A stretch of 64,000 nucleotides of DNA from Flavobacteriales bacterium UBA7430 (GTDB lineage: Bacteria; Bacteroidota; Bacteroidia; Flavobacteriales; UBA7430). Where the stretch lies: NCBI GenBank assembly GCA_002478765.1, contig DLQO01000045.1, positions 50,532 to 114,531 of the forward strand. The letters run 5' to 3'. Both the position numbers and the translations under genes were made by a program. This document shows, in pieces, positions 54,683 to 63,706 of this stretch (position 1 is its first letter; every line of letters starts with the position of its first letter). The notes under the pieces are model-generated. The model searched no databases, had not been told where the DNA came from, and saw only the letters and a list, made by a program, of their open reading frames with translations.

Positions 54683-57600
54683 ATGGAAAAGCAGCTCAAA
54701 AACATCAAGAAATTATTGGTTGCAAACAGAGGTGAGATTGCAATACGGGTCATGCGTGCTGGTACAGAACTGAAAATCAGAACTATTGCCATATTCACCT
54801 ACGAAGATCGTTACTCATTACACCGCTATAAGGCTGATGAAGCCTATCAAATAGGTCCTGATGAAGAACCTCTTAAACCTTATCTTGACATTGAGGAAAT
54901 CATTAAGCTAGCCAAAAAAGTGGGGGCTGATGCCATTCATCCCGGATACGGTTTCTTGTCTGAAAATGTAAACTTTGTAAAAAGATGCCAAGAGGAAGGT
55001 ATCATCTTTGTAGGGCCAGAGCCTGAGGTCATGGATCGGTTGGGTGATAAAGTGAGTGCGAAAAAAATTGCTCGTGCATGCGAAGTTCCATTGATTGAGG
55101 ACAATCAAAAGAAATTGACCGACATAAAAATTGTTAAATCGGAAGCCAAAAACATTGGTTTTCCTATCATGATTAAAGCCGTGGCCGGTGGTGGTGGTCG
55201 TGGAATGCGTGTTGTACGTAGTGAAGACGAATTGGAACTTCTTTTTAACGAGGCTAAAGGAGAAGCTGTTCGTGCTTTTGGAGACGGAACCATGTTTATG
55301 GAGAAATTTGTAGACAAACCGAAACATATCGAAGTACAAATCATGGGGGACAACTACGGCAACCTGGTTCACCTTTTTGAACGAGATTGTTCGGTTCAGA
55401 GACGTTTCCAAAAAGTCGTGGAAGTAGCACCTTGCGTTTCCATCTCCGATACTACAAAGAAGAACCTCTATGACTACGCACTTCGGATCGCCAAATATGT
55501 AAACTACAATAATGTTGGTACCGTTGAGTTTCTTGTTGATCAAGAAGAAAACATCTATTTTATTGAGGTAAACCCAAGAGTTCAAGTTGAGCATACCATT
55601 ACGGAAGAAGTTACGGGTGTGGATATTGTTCGTTCTCAAATCCTTATCGCTAACGGACACCAACTCAGCGACACCTGCATCTTCATAAACGGTCAAGACG
55701 ATGTGAAATGTTTGGGTTATGCGATTCAATGTCGGATCACAACAGAAGATCCAGAAAATAATTTCAGACCTGACTTTGGTAAAATCATCGCCTACAGAAA
55801 TGCAGGTGGTTTTGGAATACGATTGGACGAAGGGAGTTCGTATCCAGGCGTAAAAATATCGCCATTCTTCGACTCCATGCTAGTTAAAGTATCAGCAAAA
55901 GGTAGAACGCTTTGGGGAGCTGCAGATCGCCTTTTCCGGACACTACAAGAATTCAGAATTCGTGGAGTAAAAACCAACATAGCCTTCCTAGAAAATGTCA
56001 TCTCTCACGACGATTTCATCAAAGGAAAGTGTACCGTAAACTTCATCCAAGAGCACGACGAACTTTTTGACTTCAAAAAGCGAAAAGACCGCGGAACAAA
56101 ACTTCTTAGATACCTTTCTGAAGTTATCGTTAACGGAAATCCTGACGTCAAACAAGTCGATCGAAACAAGAAATTTATACTGCCTGCGGTTCCCGAGTTT
56201 GACCAATTCCAAGCCGCTCCTGCGGGTACAAAACAAATGCTTGACAAACTCGGCCCAGATCAGTTCAGTCAGTGGTTGAAAAACGAAAAGAAAATTCATT
56301 ACACGGATACTACTTTTCGAGATGCACACCAATCGCTACTTGCGACTCGAATGCGAACTTTCGACATGCTAAATGTGGCTGAAAGTTTCTCGAAAAATAT
56401 ACCCGAAGTGTTCTCTATGGAAGTATGGGGTGGCGCAACCTTTGATGTTGCTATGCGCTTCTTAAAAGAATGTCCTTGGAAACGCTTAGAGTATTTAAGA
56501 AAATCCATACCAAACGTCTTGCTGCAAATGTTAATTCGTGGTTCAAACGGTGTGGGATACAAAGCATATCCCGATAATTTGGTTGAACGATTCATTGCTG
56601 AAGCAGGATCAAAAGGAATTGATGTTTTCAGAATCTTTGACTCACTCAACTGGCTTGAGGGAATGAAAGTTAGCATCAAAGCTGTTAAGGAACAAACCAA
56701 CTCTCTAGCCGAAGTTTGTGTTTGTTACACAGGAGATATTCATGATCCATCTGAAAAGAAATACACGCTAGATTACTACTCAGATTTAGCACGTCGTATC
56801 GAAGATGAAGGAGCTCACATATTAGCCATTAAAGATATGGCCGGTCTTCTAAAACCTTATGCAGCAACCGAATTAATTGGTACACTTAAAGAAAAAGTGA
56901 ACATTCCAATTCACTTGCACACACACGACACTTCTGGCTTACAACTTGCTACCTACTTAAAATCTGTTGAAGCAGGTGTGGATGTCGTAGATTTAGCTGT
57001 TAGTTCCATGTCCGGTCTTACATCCCAACCGAGTTTCAACTCTATGTTGGCTATGATGGAAGGTCATGAGAGAGAAAATAAAATAGACCTGAAAAGCTTG
57101 AATTCCTACTCCAACTATTGGGAAGGAGTAAGAGAATATTATTATCCTTTCGAATCTGGTTTAAAAGCAAGTACCGCAGAAGTATTTGATCATGAGATTC
57201 CAGGCGGACAATATTCCAATTTACGCCCGCAAGCAAGAGCGCTAGGCCTGGAAGAGCAGTTTGAAACCATTAAGGAGAACTATGCGACCGTTAACGAAAT
57301 GTTCGGTAACATTGTCAAAGTAACACCTTCCTCAAAGGTCGTTGGAGATATGGCCTTGTTTATGACTTCAAACGGTTTAAGCAAAGAAGACGTTCTAAAC
57401 AACGGCACAGAGCTCTCTTATCCAGACTCTGTAATCAACTTCTTTAAGGGAGACTTAGGTCAGCCTGTGGGCGGTTTCCCTAAAGAATTACAAAAGCAAA
57501 TTCTCAAAGGTGATACACCAATAGAAGGTCGGCCTAACGTTCACTTAGAGCCTGTTGATTTTGAAAAAGGTTTCAAAGACTTTAAACGAAAGTTCGATAA

Positions 57601-58141
57601 AGACAGTTCATTCACAGACTTCATCTCTCAACAGTTCTATCCAAAGGTTTATGAAGACTTTTTCAAACACAGAGAAGAGTTTGGTGAAGTATCATACGTG
57701 CCATCAAAAGCATTCTTCTATGGCTTGGATATCAACGAGGAAATCATTGTTGAAATTGTTCAAGGTAAACGACTTATCGTAAGACTTCAATACGTCACAG
57801 AGCCGGATGAGGATGGAATACGTCAAGTATTCTTCAAATTGAACGGACAAACTCGTGTTATCGATGTTAAGGATCGTTCATTCCAAACCACTAAAATTGC
57901 TCACCGAAAAGTAGAAGCCGAGAATGAAATTGGTGCACCACTTCAAGGAAAGCTTTCTAAAGTATTGGTGAAAAGTGGTGAAGAGGTTGAGAAAAACACA
58001 CCTTTATTCATTATTGAGGCAATGAAAATGGAGTCTACGGTAACGGCGCCTTTTGCTGGTAAAGTTCAAAAGGTTCACCTCAAAGCTGGCATCATTGTTC
58101 AGCAAGATGATTTGGTTGTAGAACTAAAGAGTGGATCATAG
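54683..58141 (+). CDS. pyc: Pyruvate carboxylase
   Basis: Biotin enzyme that carboxylates pyruvate to oxaloacetate, replenishing the citrate cycle. At 1152 residues it is the full single-chain form. In order: biotin carboxylase (about 10-460) with LVANRGEIAIRVMRAG, HPGYGFLSEN and the ATP-grasp loop GGGGRGM; carboxyltransferase (about 535-800) with TDTTFRDAHQSLLATRMRT and the metal-binding HLHTHDTSG; the allosteric/PYC-OADA domain; and a C-terminal biotin carrier domain with EAMKMES, biotin on Lys1115. Monocistronic. Converges with the hypothetical gene 22 bases downstream. Confidence 0.97.
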   Translation: MEKQLKNIKKLLVANRGEIAIRVMRAGTELKIRTIAIFTYEDRYSLHRYKADEAYQIGPDEEPLKPYLDIEEIIKLAKKVGADAIHPGYGFLSENVNFVKRCQEEGIIFVGPEPEVMDRLGDKVSAKKIARACEVPLIEDNQKKLTDIKIVKSEAKNIGFPIMIKAVAGGGGRGMRVVRSEDELELLFNEAKGEAVRAFGDGTMFMEKFVDKPKHIEVQIMGDNYGNLVHLFERDCSVQRRFQKVVEVAPCVSISDTTKKNLYDYALRIAKYVNYNNVGTVEFLVDQEENIYFIEVNPRVQVEHTITEEVTGVDIVRSQILIANGHQLSDTCIFINGQDDVKCLGYAIQCRITTEDPENNFRPDFGKIIAYRNAGGFGIRLDEGSSYPGVKISPFFDSMLVKVSAKGRTLWGAADRLFRTLQEFRIRGVKTNIAFLENVISHDDFIKGKCTVNFIQEHDELFDFKKRKDRGTKLLRYLSEVIVNGNPDVKQVDRNKKFILPAVPEFDQFQAAPAGTKQMLDKLGPDQFSQWLKNEKKIHYTDTTFRDAHQSLLATRMRTFDMLNVAESFSKNIPEVFSMEVWGGATFDVAMRFLKECPWKRLEYLRKSIPNVLLQMLIRGSNGVGYKAYPDNLVERFIAEAGSKGIDVFRIFDSLNWLEGMKVSIKAVKEQTNSLAEVCVCYTGDIHDPSEKKYTLDYYSDLARRIEDEGAHILAIKDMAGLLKPYAATELIGTLKEKVNIPIHLHTHDTSGLQLATYLKSVEAGVDVVDLAVSSMSGLTSQPSFNSMLAMMEGHERENKIDLKSLNSYSNYWEGVREYYYPFESGLKASTAEVFDHEIPGGQYSNLRPQARALGLEEQFETIKENYATVNEMFGNIVKVTPSSKVVGDMALFMTSNGLSKEDVLNNGTELSYPDSVINFFKGDLGQPVGGFPKELQKQILKGDTPIEGRPNVHLEPVDFEKGFKDFKRKFDKDSSFTDFISQQFYPKVYEDFFKHREEFGEVSYVPSKAFFYGLDINEEIIVEIVQGKRLIVRLQYVTEPDEDGIRQVFFKLNGQTRVIDVKDRSFQTTKIAHRKVEAENEIGAPLQGKLSKVLVKSGEEVEKNTPLFIIEAMKMESTVTAPFAGKVQKVHLKAGIIVQQDDLVVELKSGS

Positions 58142-58163
58142 AAGAAGCCTTGACTCAAATTGA

Positions 58164-58532
58164 TCAAGTAGACAAGTTAATCTCGACCAGTCCTTTATAA
58201 TTTATAAAGGACTCTTGTCCTTTCCTTGGTTGAGCCATCATATCATTAGCGTCCGCTATACCGACACCCGCATACAAAAGGCGCGCTTTCTTATCGATAG
58301 CGTGCTTTTTCATTTTCAGCATCCACGATTCATCGTAACTTTCGGGATTTTCAGGAAAAGTGACGGTTCGAACCAAAACAAAAAAAACTTCCTTTTCATT
58401 TTTCATACAAACGAATTGAGGGGAACTACCGGATTCACTTTTTATGGCTAAAAACTCAAAGCCATTCTCCTCAAGGTGTTTCCCCACAACATTCATTCCC
58501 ATTTGATGTAATTCTTGTCTCTTAAGTTCCAT
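58164..58532 (-). CDS. Conserved hypothetical protein (sometimes labelled NADH-quinone reductase F in related genomes)
   Basis: A 122-residue soluble protein, mixed alpha/beta, with no membrane segment or signal peptide. MGMNVVGKHLEENGFEFLAIKSE and SPQFVCMKNEKEVFFVLVRTVTFPENPESYD look conserved from memory of similar Flavobacteriales proteins, and LLYAGVGIADAND near residue 90 is a further block. It has neither FAD nor iron-sulfur motifs, so an NqrF-like function is not supported. I cannot assign a role; the general shape is reminiscent of small restriction-endonuclease-like (YraN-type) folds but this is only a hint. Confidence 0.7.
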   Translation of the reverse strand: MELKRQELHQMGMNVVGKHLEENGFEFLAIKSESGSSPQFVCMKNEKEVFFVLVRTVTFPENPESYDESWMLKMKKHAIDKKARLLYAGVGIADANDMMAQPRKGQESFINYKGLVEINLST

Positions 58533-58699
58533 GTTACAAATTTACGCAAAAGATGCCATCAGACGGCTCCGCAGGAGCAACTTATATGATGACACTGAAC
58601 TGACTTTTAAAATCAACCGTTAGACGCTCAAACGCTCTCAAAGGGTACTTGATAAAGCCGGTAAGTGTTAATTACAAACGGATTGGTCTTTAAATAAAC

Positions 58700-58729
58700 A
58701 AAAAAAGGCTTCGATGAACGAAGCCTTTT
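58700..58729. terminator. Terminator beside tRNA-His
   Basis: Hairpin AGGCTTCG / CGAAGCCT with a 4-base loop, A run on the left and T run on the right; on the minus strand it is followed by seven T, so it ends the tRNA-His transcript. It also could stop transcription from the left. Confidence 0.85.
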
Positions 58730-58737
58730 GGCATTTG

Positions 58738-58812
58738 GGTGGAAGATGGGATTCGAACCCACGGCCTCCGGAACCACAATCCGGCGCTCTAACCAACTGA
58801 GCTACAACCACC
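58738..58812 (-). tRNA. tRNA-His (anticodon GTG)
   Basis: On the minus strand it begins GGTGGTTGTAGCTCAG, with the extra G at position -1 typical of tRNA-His (58812) facing C73. The anticodon stem CCGGA/TCCGG encloses TTGTGGT with anticodon GTG, and the T arm is GTGGG TTCGAAT CCCAT. CCA is not encoded (the following bases are CAA). Two acceptor-stem positions (5-68 and 6-67) are U-U mismatches. A terminator follows directly. Confidence 0.93.
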
Positions 58813-58915
58813 ATTTTAACGGATGCAAATATAAATTTATTTATTTACATCACATCAAAATTATCAGCAAAAATTAGACAATTACAAGTGCGACTAAGAA
58901 GCAATAGACAAGAAT

Positions 58916-58945
58916 TGTAAATCGCCTATTATTGAACTAACTTTG
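58916..58945 (+). promoter_or_regulatory. Strong predicted promoter of the copper ATPase gene
   Basis: TTG (58916-58918), 19 bases, then TAACTTTG (58938-58945): a full match to the Bacteroidota promoter pattern, 18 bases before the ATG. I found no CueR- or CsoR-type operator beside it. Confidence 0.7.
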
Positions 58946-58963
58946 GAAAAAAGGACACCATAA

Positions 58964-61081
58964 ATGGCTACAATATATCTTTATAAAGTCGAAGGCATTC
59001 ATTGCATAAACTGTGTAAATGGTATAAAAAGTCTTTTAAACAAAAAAAACATCAATCGTGTCCATATCGATCTTACCAAAGGAGTGGTTGACGTAAAAAC
59101 ATCTGATTATACTCGTGAGGAAGTTCAAGGATTAATCGAAAGTCTGGGCTACAAAGCTCAACCCTATAAGTCGGGCGCTAAGAAAGATTTAAAACTTGAG
59201 TACTTTCTCCTGTGTAGCATCCTGTTGAGTCTTCCTCTACTGGGGCATATGTTTGTCCACAAAGATCATATTCTACAAAATCCTTGGCTGCAGATATCTC
59301 TGAGTACACCTGTTCTCATTATGGGATATCATCACTTTGCGCTAGGAGCCTTTCGCTCCATCAGGAATCTAAAACCAAACATGAATGTTCTTATACTGAT
59401 AGGGACAACCGCTGCATACCTCTACAGCCTCTTGGGATGGTTGTTGAGTAACAACCCAGAAGAATTGCATCAATATCTATTTTTTGAAACATCAGCAACC
59501 ATCATCACACTTGTATTTCTTGGGAATTATTTTGAAAAAAGTTCTATAGCGAAGACAACTTCAGCGATAGACGTCTTAGAAAAATTACAATCCAAAGAAG
59601 CCCACAAAGAAGTAACTGGCAAACTAATCAAATGCACGATTTCTGAATTAAAAATTGGCGACATCATTATCATCAATCAAGGGGAGTCTGTGCCTATTGA
59701 TTGTGAAGTCATTTGGGGGAGTTGTTCGGTCGATGAAAGCATGATCTCTGGTGAAAGCATTCCCGTTCACAAAACGAAACAAAACAAAATTATTGGAGGA
59801 ACGCTCCTACTCGAAGGCTCCGTTAAATGTAAAGTTCTTACCAATCTTGAGAACACCACGCTGACTCAAATCATTGAACAGGTAAAGCATGCCCAAGAAA
59901 ATCCACCGAAAATTCAACGCCTGGGTGATAAGATCAGCAACTACTTTGTCCCAAGCGTCATTATTATAGCAATCTTCACCTACCTAACCAATCATTTCCT
60001 CTTCCATATTGATTCTCAGGAATCGTTCCTCAGAGCCATCGCAGTTTTAGTAATTTCTTGCCCCTGTGCTATGGGTTTAGCTACACCCACCGCTGTAATG
60101 GTAGGGGTAGGAAGAGCAGCGAAAAATGGCATACTCATTAAAAGTGGTGCGGCAATTGAACTTTTTAGTCAAACTGAAAAAATCATTTTTGACAAAACAG
60201 GAACACTCACTGACGGTAAATTTAAAATTCGAGAAATTAAAAAGTGGAATGAAAACCACCCCGTAGAGAGCATCATCTACGAACTCGAAAAACATGCTTC
60301 TCATCCCATTGCAAAATCATTGGTAAAGCATCTGGAAAAGCACCAATCAAACTTGGTTTTCAATTGGCTAAAAGAATACAAAGGGAAAGGGTTTGAGGCA
60401 ACGGATGCACTAGGCAACAACTACCAACTGGGCTCCGCTCAATTTACGAAAGTAGACGATTTAAAACTTATGGACGACTATCAGTTGTTTCTTAAAATCA
60501 ATCAAGAAATGGTTGCTGCCGTATCCATTGTTGATGAAACAAAAATCGGAGCAAAAAGTGTTTTGAAATACTTCAATCAAAAAAATAAAGAAACCGTTTT
60601 ACTAAGTGGGGATCGAAAACTAAAATGCGATGCCCTGTCCGAAGAATTAAATATTCAAACGGTGTATGCAAATCAACTTCCTGAAGACAAGGCTGATAAA
60701 ATAAAAACTTACGGTCAAAAACACACCATCACAATGATTGGTGATGGCATAAACGATGCGCCTGCCCTAGCATATGCTCATGTTGGTGTTTCGTTTCAAA
60801 AGGCAACTGATGTTGCTGTTCAATCAGCATCCATCGTGCTGCTCAATAAAGACATCCAAGCTTTACAAAAAGCACACGAAATCTGCACACATACCTACTT
60901 AACCATCAAACAAAATTTATTTTGGGCATTAGCATACAACATCATCGCGATACCTTTGGCCTCTATGGGGTATTTAAGTCCAATAATCGCTGCTTTTACC
61001 ATGGCATTTTCCGACCTTGTGGTCATCGGAAACTCTATTCGATTGAACTATAAAAACATCGATACGCGATGGCGAAAATAA
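58964..61081 (+). CDS. copA: Copper-exporting P-type ATPase
   Basis: P1B-type ATPase that pumps Cu(I) out of the cytoplasm. It is 705 residues: a single N-terminal heavy-metal domain with Cys14-x-x-Cys17 (GIHCINCVN), the actuator domain with SGESIPVHK, the membrane motif Cys366-Pro-Cys368 typical of Cu(I) pumps, phosphorylation Asp410 in DKTGTLTDG, the HP motif in ASHPIAKSLV, and GDGINDAPALA. Eight predicted helices. Its end overlaps the next gene by 13 bases. Copper is preferred because of the CPC motif and the helix-7/8 patterns (AYNIIAIPLA, FSDLVVIGNS). Confidence 0.9.
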   Translation: MATIYLYKVEGIHCINCVNGIKSLLNKKNINRVHIDLTKGVVDVKTSDYTREEVQGLIESLGYKAQPYKSGAKKDLKLEYFLLCSILLSLPLLGHMFVHKDHILQNPWLQISLSTPVLIMGYHHFALGAFRSIRNLKPNMNVLILIGTTAAYLYSLLGWLLSNNPEELHQYLFFETSATIITLVFLGNYFEKSSIAKTTSAIDVLEKLQSKEAHKEVTGKLIKCTISELKIGDIIIINQGESVPIDCEVIWGSCSVDESMISGESIPVHKTKQNKIIGGTLLLEGSVKCKVLTNLENTTLTQIIEQVKHAQENPPKIQRLGDKISNYFVPSVIIIAIFTYLTNHFLFHIDSQESFLRAIAVLVISCPCAMGLATPTAVMVGVGRAAKNGILIKSGAAIELFSQTEKIIFDKTGTLTDGKFKIREIKKWNENHPVESIIYELEKHASHPIAKSLVKHLEKHQSNLVFNWLKEYKGKGFEATDALGNNYQLGSAQFTKVDDLKLMDDYQLFLKINQEMVAAVSIVDETKIGAKSVLKYFNQKNKETVLLSGDRKLKCDALSEELNIQTVYANQLPEDKADKIKTYGQKHTITMIGDGINDAPALAYAHVGVSFQKATDVAVQSASIVLLNKDIQALQKAHEICTHTYLTIKQNLFWALAYNIIAIPLASMGYLSPIIAAFTMAFSDLVVIGNSIRLNYKNIDTRWRK

Positions 61082-62178
61082 AGGTTTTGCATTTGGCTAA
61101 GTGGTATCCTAACAAAGAGGAATGTTTGTTGGGTATATTCGTAAGGAAGCAAATCCATTCCCTACAAACCCGCTGTGATCAAAAAGTCATAAGCTGCGTA
61201 TTGAGCGAAAAAATTCACGCTAATATCGTTCGTCTAGAGAATACTAAAAACAACAACCAAGAGGTTGTTTTTTACCACAAAAAAGGTCTATTGAATAAGG
61301 TTTTAGTTCTCTGGAGAATCTGGAAAGAAGCACAATGCTTTCAACCCAACATCGTACATGCTCATGTCTTGGGTTGGTCAAGCATTATGGCTTACTTCTT
61401 GAAAATTAAAAAACAAATACCATTTCTAATTTCGGAACATTGGGGTGGATATGGAAGAAATGAGTTCACAAAGCTCAGCTCAACATCAAAAATATTAAGA
61501 AAAAAATCAGCTCAAAACGCCCACCAAGTTCTCGTCGTTTCCGAATATCTAAAAAAAGACATGTTAAAATGTGGTATTCATGCGAATTACAAGACTGTTG
61601 GGAATGTGGTAGACGGAAAGGTTTTGCCCCTTAAAAAAAACAAAACATTCAGCTTTGTATTTGCCGGAGATCTCATTCAAAAAACCAAAAATGTAAAAGG
61701 GATTCTGGAGGCTTTTAGAGATCTTTTACAATCAAATAAAGACATCCAGCTGGACATCATCGGAGATGGGAAAGACTCAACTTACTACAAAGACCTTTCA
61801 GATAAACTAAAGCTGAATAGTCATATCTATTTCCATGGGAACCAAAGCAATGACTACGTTTTTAAGATGCTTTCTCAATCGCATGCTTTGATACTCAATA
61901 GTTATTTTGAAACCTTTTCTGTGGTCTGCGCAGAGGCACTCTTATGTGGAGTTCCAGTCATTTCTACCAAATGTGGAGGTCCAGAAAGCTTTTTGAATGA
62001 CGAAACCGGAATTCTAATTGATCACAGCAGTAAGGAAGAACTTACAAAAGCTATGGAGACTATGATAAACAATTATGACAGATATGAACCGGAAAAACTA
62101 AAACGCAAAGTTCTTGCGTTTAGCCCTGAAGTCATTGGCGAAAAAATACATCGAGAATACCTAAGCATACTCAATTGA
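61069..62178 (+). CDS. Family 4 glycosyltransferase
   Basis: A GT-B glycosyltransferase of 369 residues that probably adds a sugar to a cell-surface polysaccharide or lipid-linked oligosaccharide. VLHLAKWYPNKEECLLGIFVRKQ begins the acceptor domain with IVHAHVLGWSSIMA; the donor domain has FAGDLIQKTKNVKGILEAF, LDIIGDGKDSTYY and the conserved E-x7-E motif FSVVCAEALLCGVPVIST. Starts inside the end of copA (13 bases) and its stop overlaps the stop of the convergent flippase gene. Confidence 0.85.
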   Translation: MAKIKVLHLAKWYPNKEECLLGIFVRKQIHSLQTRCDQKVISCVLSEKIHANIVRLENTKNNNQEVVFYHKKGLLNKVLVLWRIWKEAQCFQPNIVHAHVLGWSSIMAYFLKIKKQIPFLISEHWGGYGRNEFTKLSSTSKILRKKSAQNAHQVLVVSEYLKKDMLKCGIHANYKTVGNVVDGKVLPLKKNKTFSFVFAGDLIQKTKNVKGILEAFRDLLQSNKDIQLDIIGDGKDSTYYKDLSDKLKLNSHIYFHGNQSNDYVFKMLSQSHALILNSYFETFSVVCAEALLCGVPVISTKCGGPESFLNDETGILIDHSSKEELTKAMETMINNYDRYEPEKLKRKVLAFSPEVIGEKIHREYLSILN

Positions 62179-63400
62179 TTCTTTTCAAATAACAGTAAAA
62201 CAAAACAAAGGATACGAGGCCCGAGAGCCAGAGCAATACACTGGTTACTACAGCTGCACCAATAATCCCCCAGGCATGAATTGCATAAAAATTGAGAACT
62301 CCATTTAAAATAAGAATGACAAAGGCTACAAAAGCATTCCAATTGGATTTACCAACCGATGCTAATAGATTTCCAAAAGGAATTCTAAAAACAAATGCCC
62401 CTACCATACCGATTACTAAAACTTGAAACAAAGGTACGGCATCAACATAAACATCTCCAAATAACTGAACGATGATGAAATCAGCCATCAAAAAAAGAAA
62501 CAATCCAAGCACAAGGGCTAAAAGTGAGAAAACTTTGAAATACTCTTTTGCAAATCGAGTCAAATAACTCTTGTCAACACTGTGTTTCGCTAAATCAGCA
62601 TAATGCGTCGTGATGTACGAGTTCGGAATGAAAAATAAAGCCAAGGGAATAATACTTGCCGACTTGTAGACTGCTACTTGCTTTGAGTCTTGTATCAGTT
62701 GAGCTACCAAAAATACATCCAAGGAATACATCAGCTGTGAAGCAACAGCTCCCATACCCACCCAAAATCCGTAAGAATAATAATTTCGAGGAATCTTTAT
62801 GCGCTGAACCAAAGTCAATTTGATCATGGGGAAAGCCAAAATCAAGGGAATCGTAACAAGAACAACCAGATAGGCAAGAGATCCATAGAAATAGGCTGAG
62901 CCACAACCAAGAATTAAAATTATGAAAGAAGCCAAAGCATCAACTCCAGCATATTTCTTATTCTGAAAACACACCCTATATTTAATTTTCACCAGTTCAA
63001 TCAAAAAGAAACTGAACAAATAAACAACACCACAATAAAGCAATGAAGACGTATTACCCATGGGGTTGTTGAGCCAAGGTGTTAAGGCAATTAGTATTGT
63101 AGCGCTTAGTGCTGTCAACAACAAACCCCGACTCGTGCTGTATTGAAACAATTCTTCTCTTTTGGAGTCGCTCTCAAGCAAAGGAGCAAAACGCAAGTAA
63201 GCGTGCTGCATACCACCGCCAGAAAAAGGAATGAAAAAAGCAAGTGCTGAAAGTACGTATGATAAGACTCCGAAATCTTCTGGATTTAGAACACGAATCA
63301 ACACCAATGAAGTCGAAAAACTACAAATCTTGGTAAACAAAGACGAAGCCAGGACATAATCTCCGTCTCTTTTTTTAAAGTTTCTCAAAAAATCTATCAA
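62171..63400 (-). CDS. Polysaccharide flippase (MOP/Wzx-like)
   Basis: A 409-residue integral membrane protein with 12 predicted helices, of the polysaccharide transport family that flips lipid-linked sugar units to the periplasm. KICSFSTSLVLIRVLNPEDFGVLSYVLSA at the N-terminus and LFQVLVIGMVGAFVFRIPFGNLLASVGKSNWN near residue 335 are typical. It lies beside a glycosyltransferase, consistent with surface polysaccharide synthesis. The substrate is unknown. Confidence 0.85.
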   Translation of the reverse strand: MIDFLRNFKKRDGDYVLASSLFTKICSFSTSLVLIRVLNPEDFGVLSYVLSALAFFIPFSGGGMQHAYLRFAPLLESDSKREELFQYSTSRGLLLTALSATILIALTPWLNNPMGNTSSLLYCGVVYLFSFFLIELVKIKYRVCFQNKKYAGVDALASFIILILGCGSAYFYGSLAYLVVLVTIPLILAFPMIKLTLVQRIKIPRNYYSYGFWVGMGAVASQLMYSLDVFLVAQLIQDSKQVAVYKSASIIPLALFFIPNSYITTHYADLAKHSVDKSYLTRFAKEYFKVFSLLALVLGLFLFLMADFIIVQLFGDVYVDAVPLFQVLVIGMVGAFVFRIPFGNLLASVGKSNWNAFVAFVILILNGVLNFYAIHAWGIIGAAVVTSVLLWLSGLVSFVLFYCYLKRIN

Positions 63401-63533
63401 ACGTTCAGTCTTTCTAAGGAATCATAAACATAGTGAAATCCTTACAATTCGAAAGGGTTATTTAGGAAATCGCATCGCGATTGGGTCACCAATAAAGGAA
63501 GCTTGTTATTTTTATTTTTAAAAATATAAAACT

Positions 63534-63541
63534 AAATTTGT
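63534..63541 (+). promoter_or_regulatory. Predicted -7 box for the secreted-protein gene
   Basis: TAAATTTG matches TAnnTTTG. A transcript from here would have a leader of about 160 bases before the ATG at 63707. Confidence 0.45.
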
Positions 63542-63620
63542 ATTTATATTTATCATCCTACCTTGACTCCTCCCTCCTTCCGATTAAATTGATATTGTAA
63601 GTCTCAATACTCCCCCTGCA

Positions 63621-63658
63621 TAAGCAGTCCCCAATGTCATTGACATGAAACCTGCTTA
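63621..63658 (+). promoter_or_regulatory. Possible structured leader element
   Basis: Outer arms TAAGCAG (63621-63627) and CTGCTTA (63652-63658) pair over 7 bp and enclose a smaller palindrome ATGTCATTGACAT (63634-63646). The nested fold lies 48-85 bases before the ATG of the secreted-protein gene. No known riboswitch is recognised. Confidence 0.3.
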
Positions 63659-63706
63659 CAAAATCTATCGCAAGTTCTTTTATTAATAACACTTATATAA
63701 AATCAA

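Larger units (their letters stand above)
63401..63706. other. Intergenic region without a gene (306 bp)
   Basis: No open frame with a plausible start. It contains a -7 box at 63534-63541 and, at 63621-63658, nested inverted repeats that may fold in the leader of the secreted-protein gene. Both are listed separately. Confidence 0.7.

Noticed and set aside
54908..55729. 273-codon minus-strand reading frame
   Set aside because: Lies wholly antisense to the biotin carboxylase domain of pyruvate carboxylase. Its product is unlike any family and no promoter is visible; long antisense frames arise from codon bias of conserved genes.
58189..58213. 25-base palindrome AGTCCTTTATAA-T-TTATAAAGGACT
   Set aside because: It lies in the coding end of the hypothetical gene and lacks a T run on either strand, so it is not a standard terminator for pyruvate carboxylase; it may be coding coincidence.
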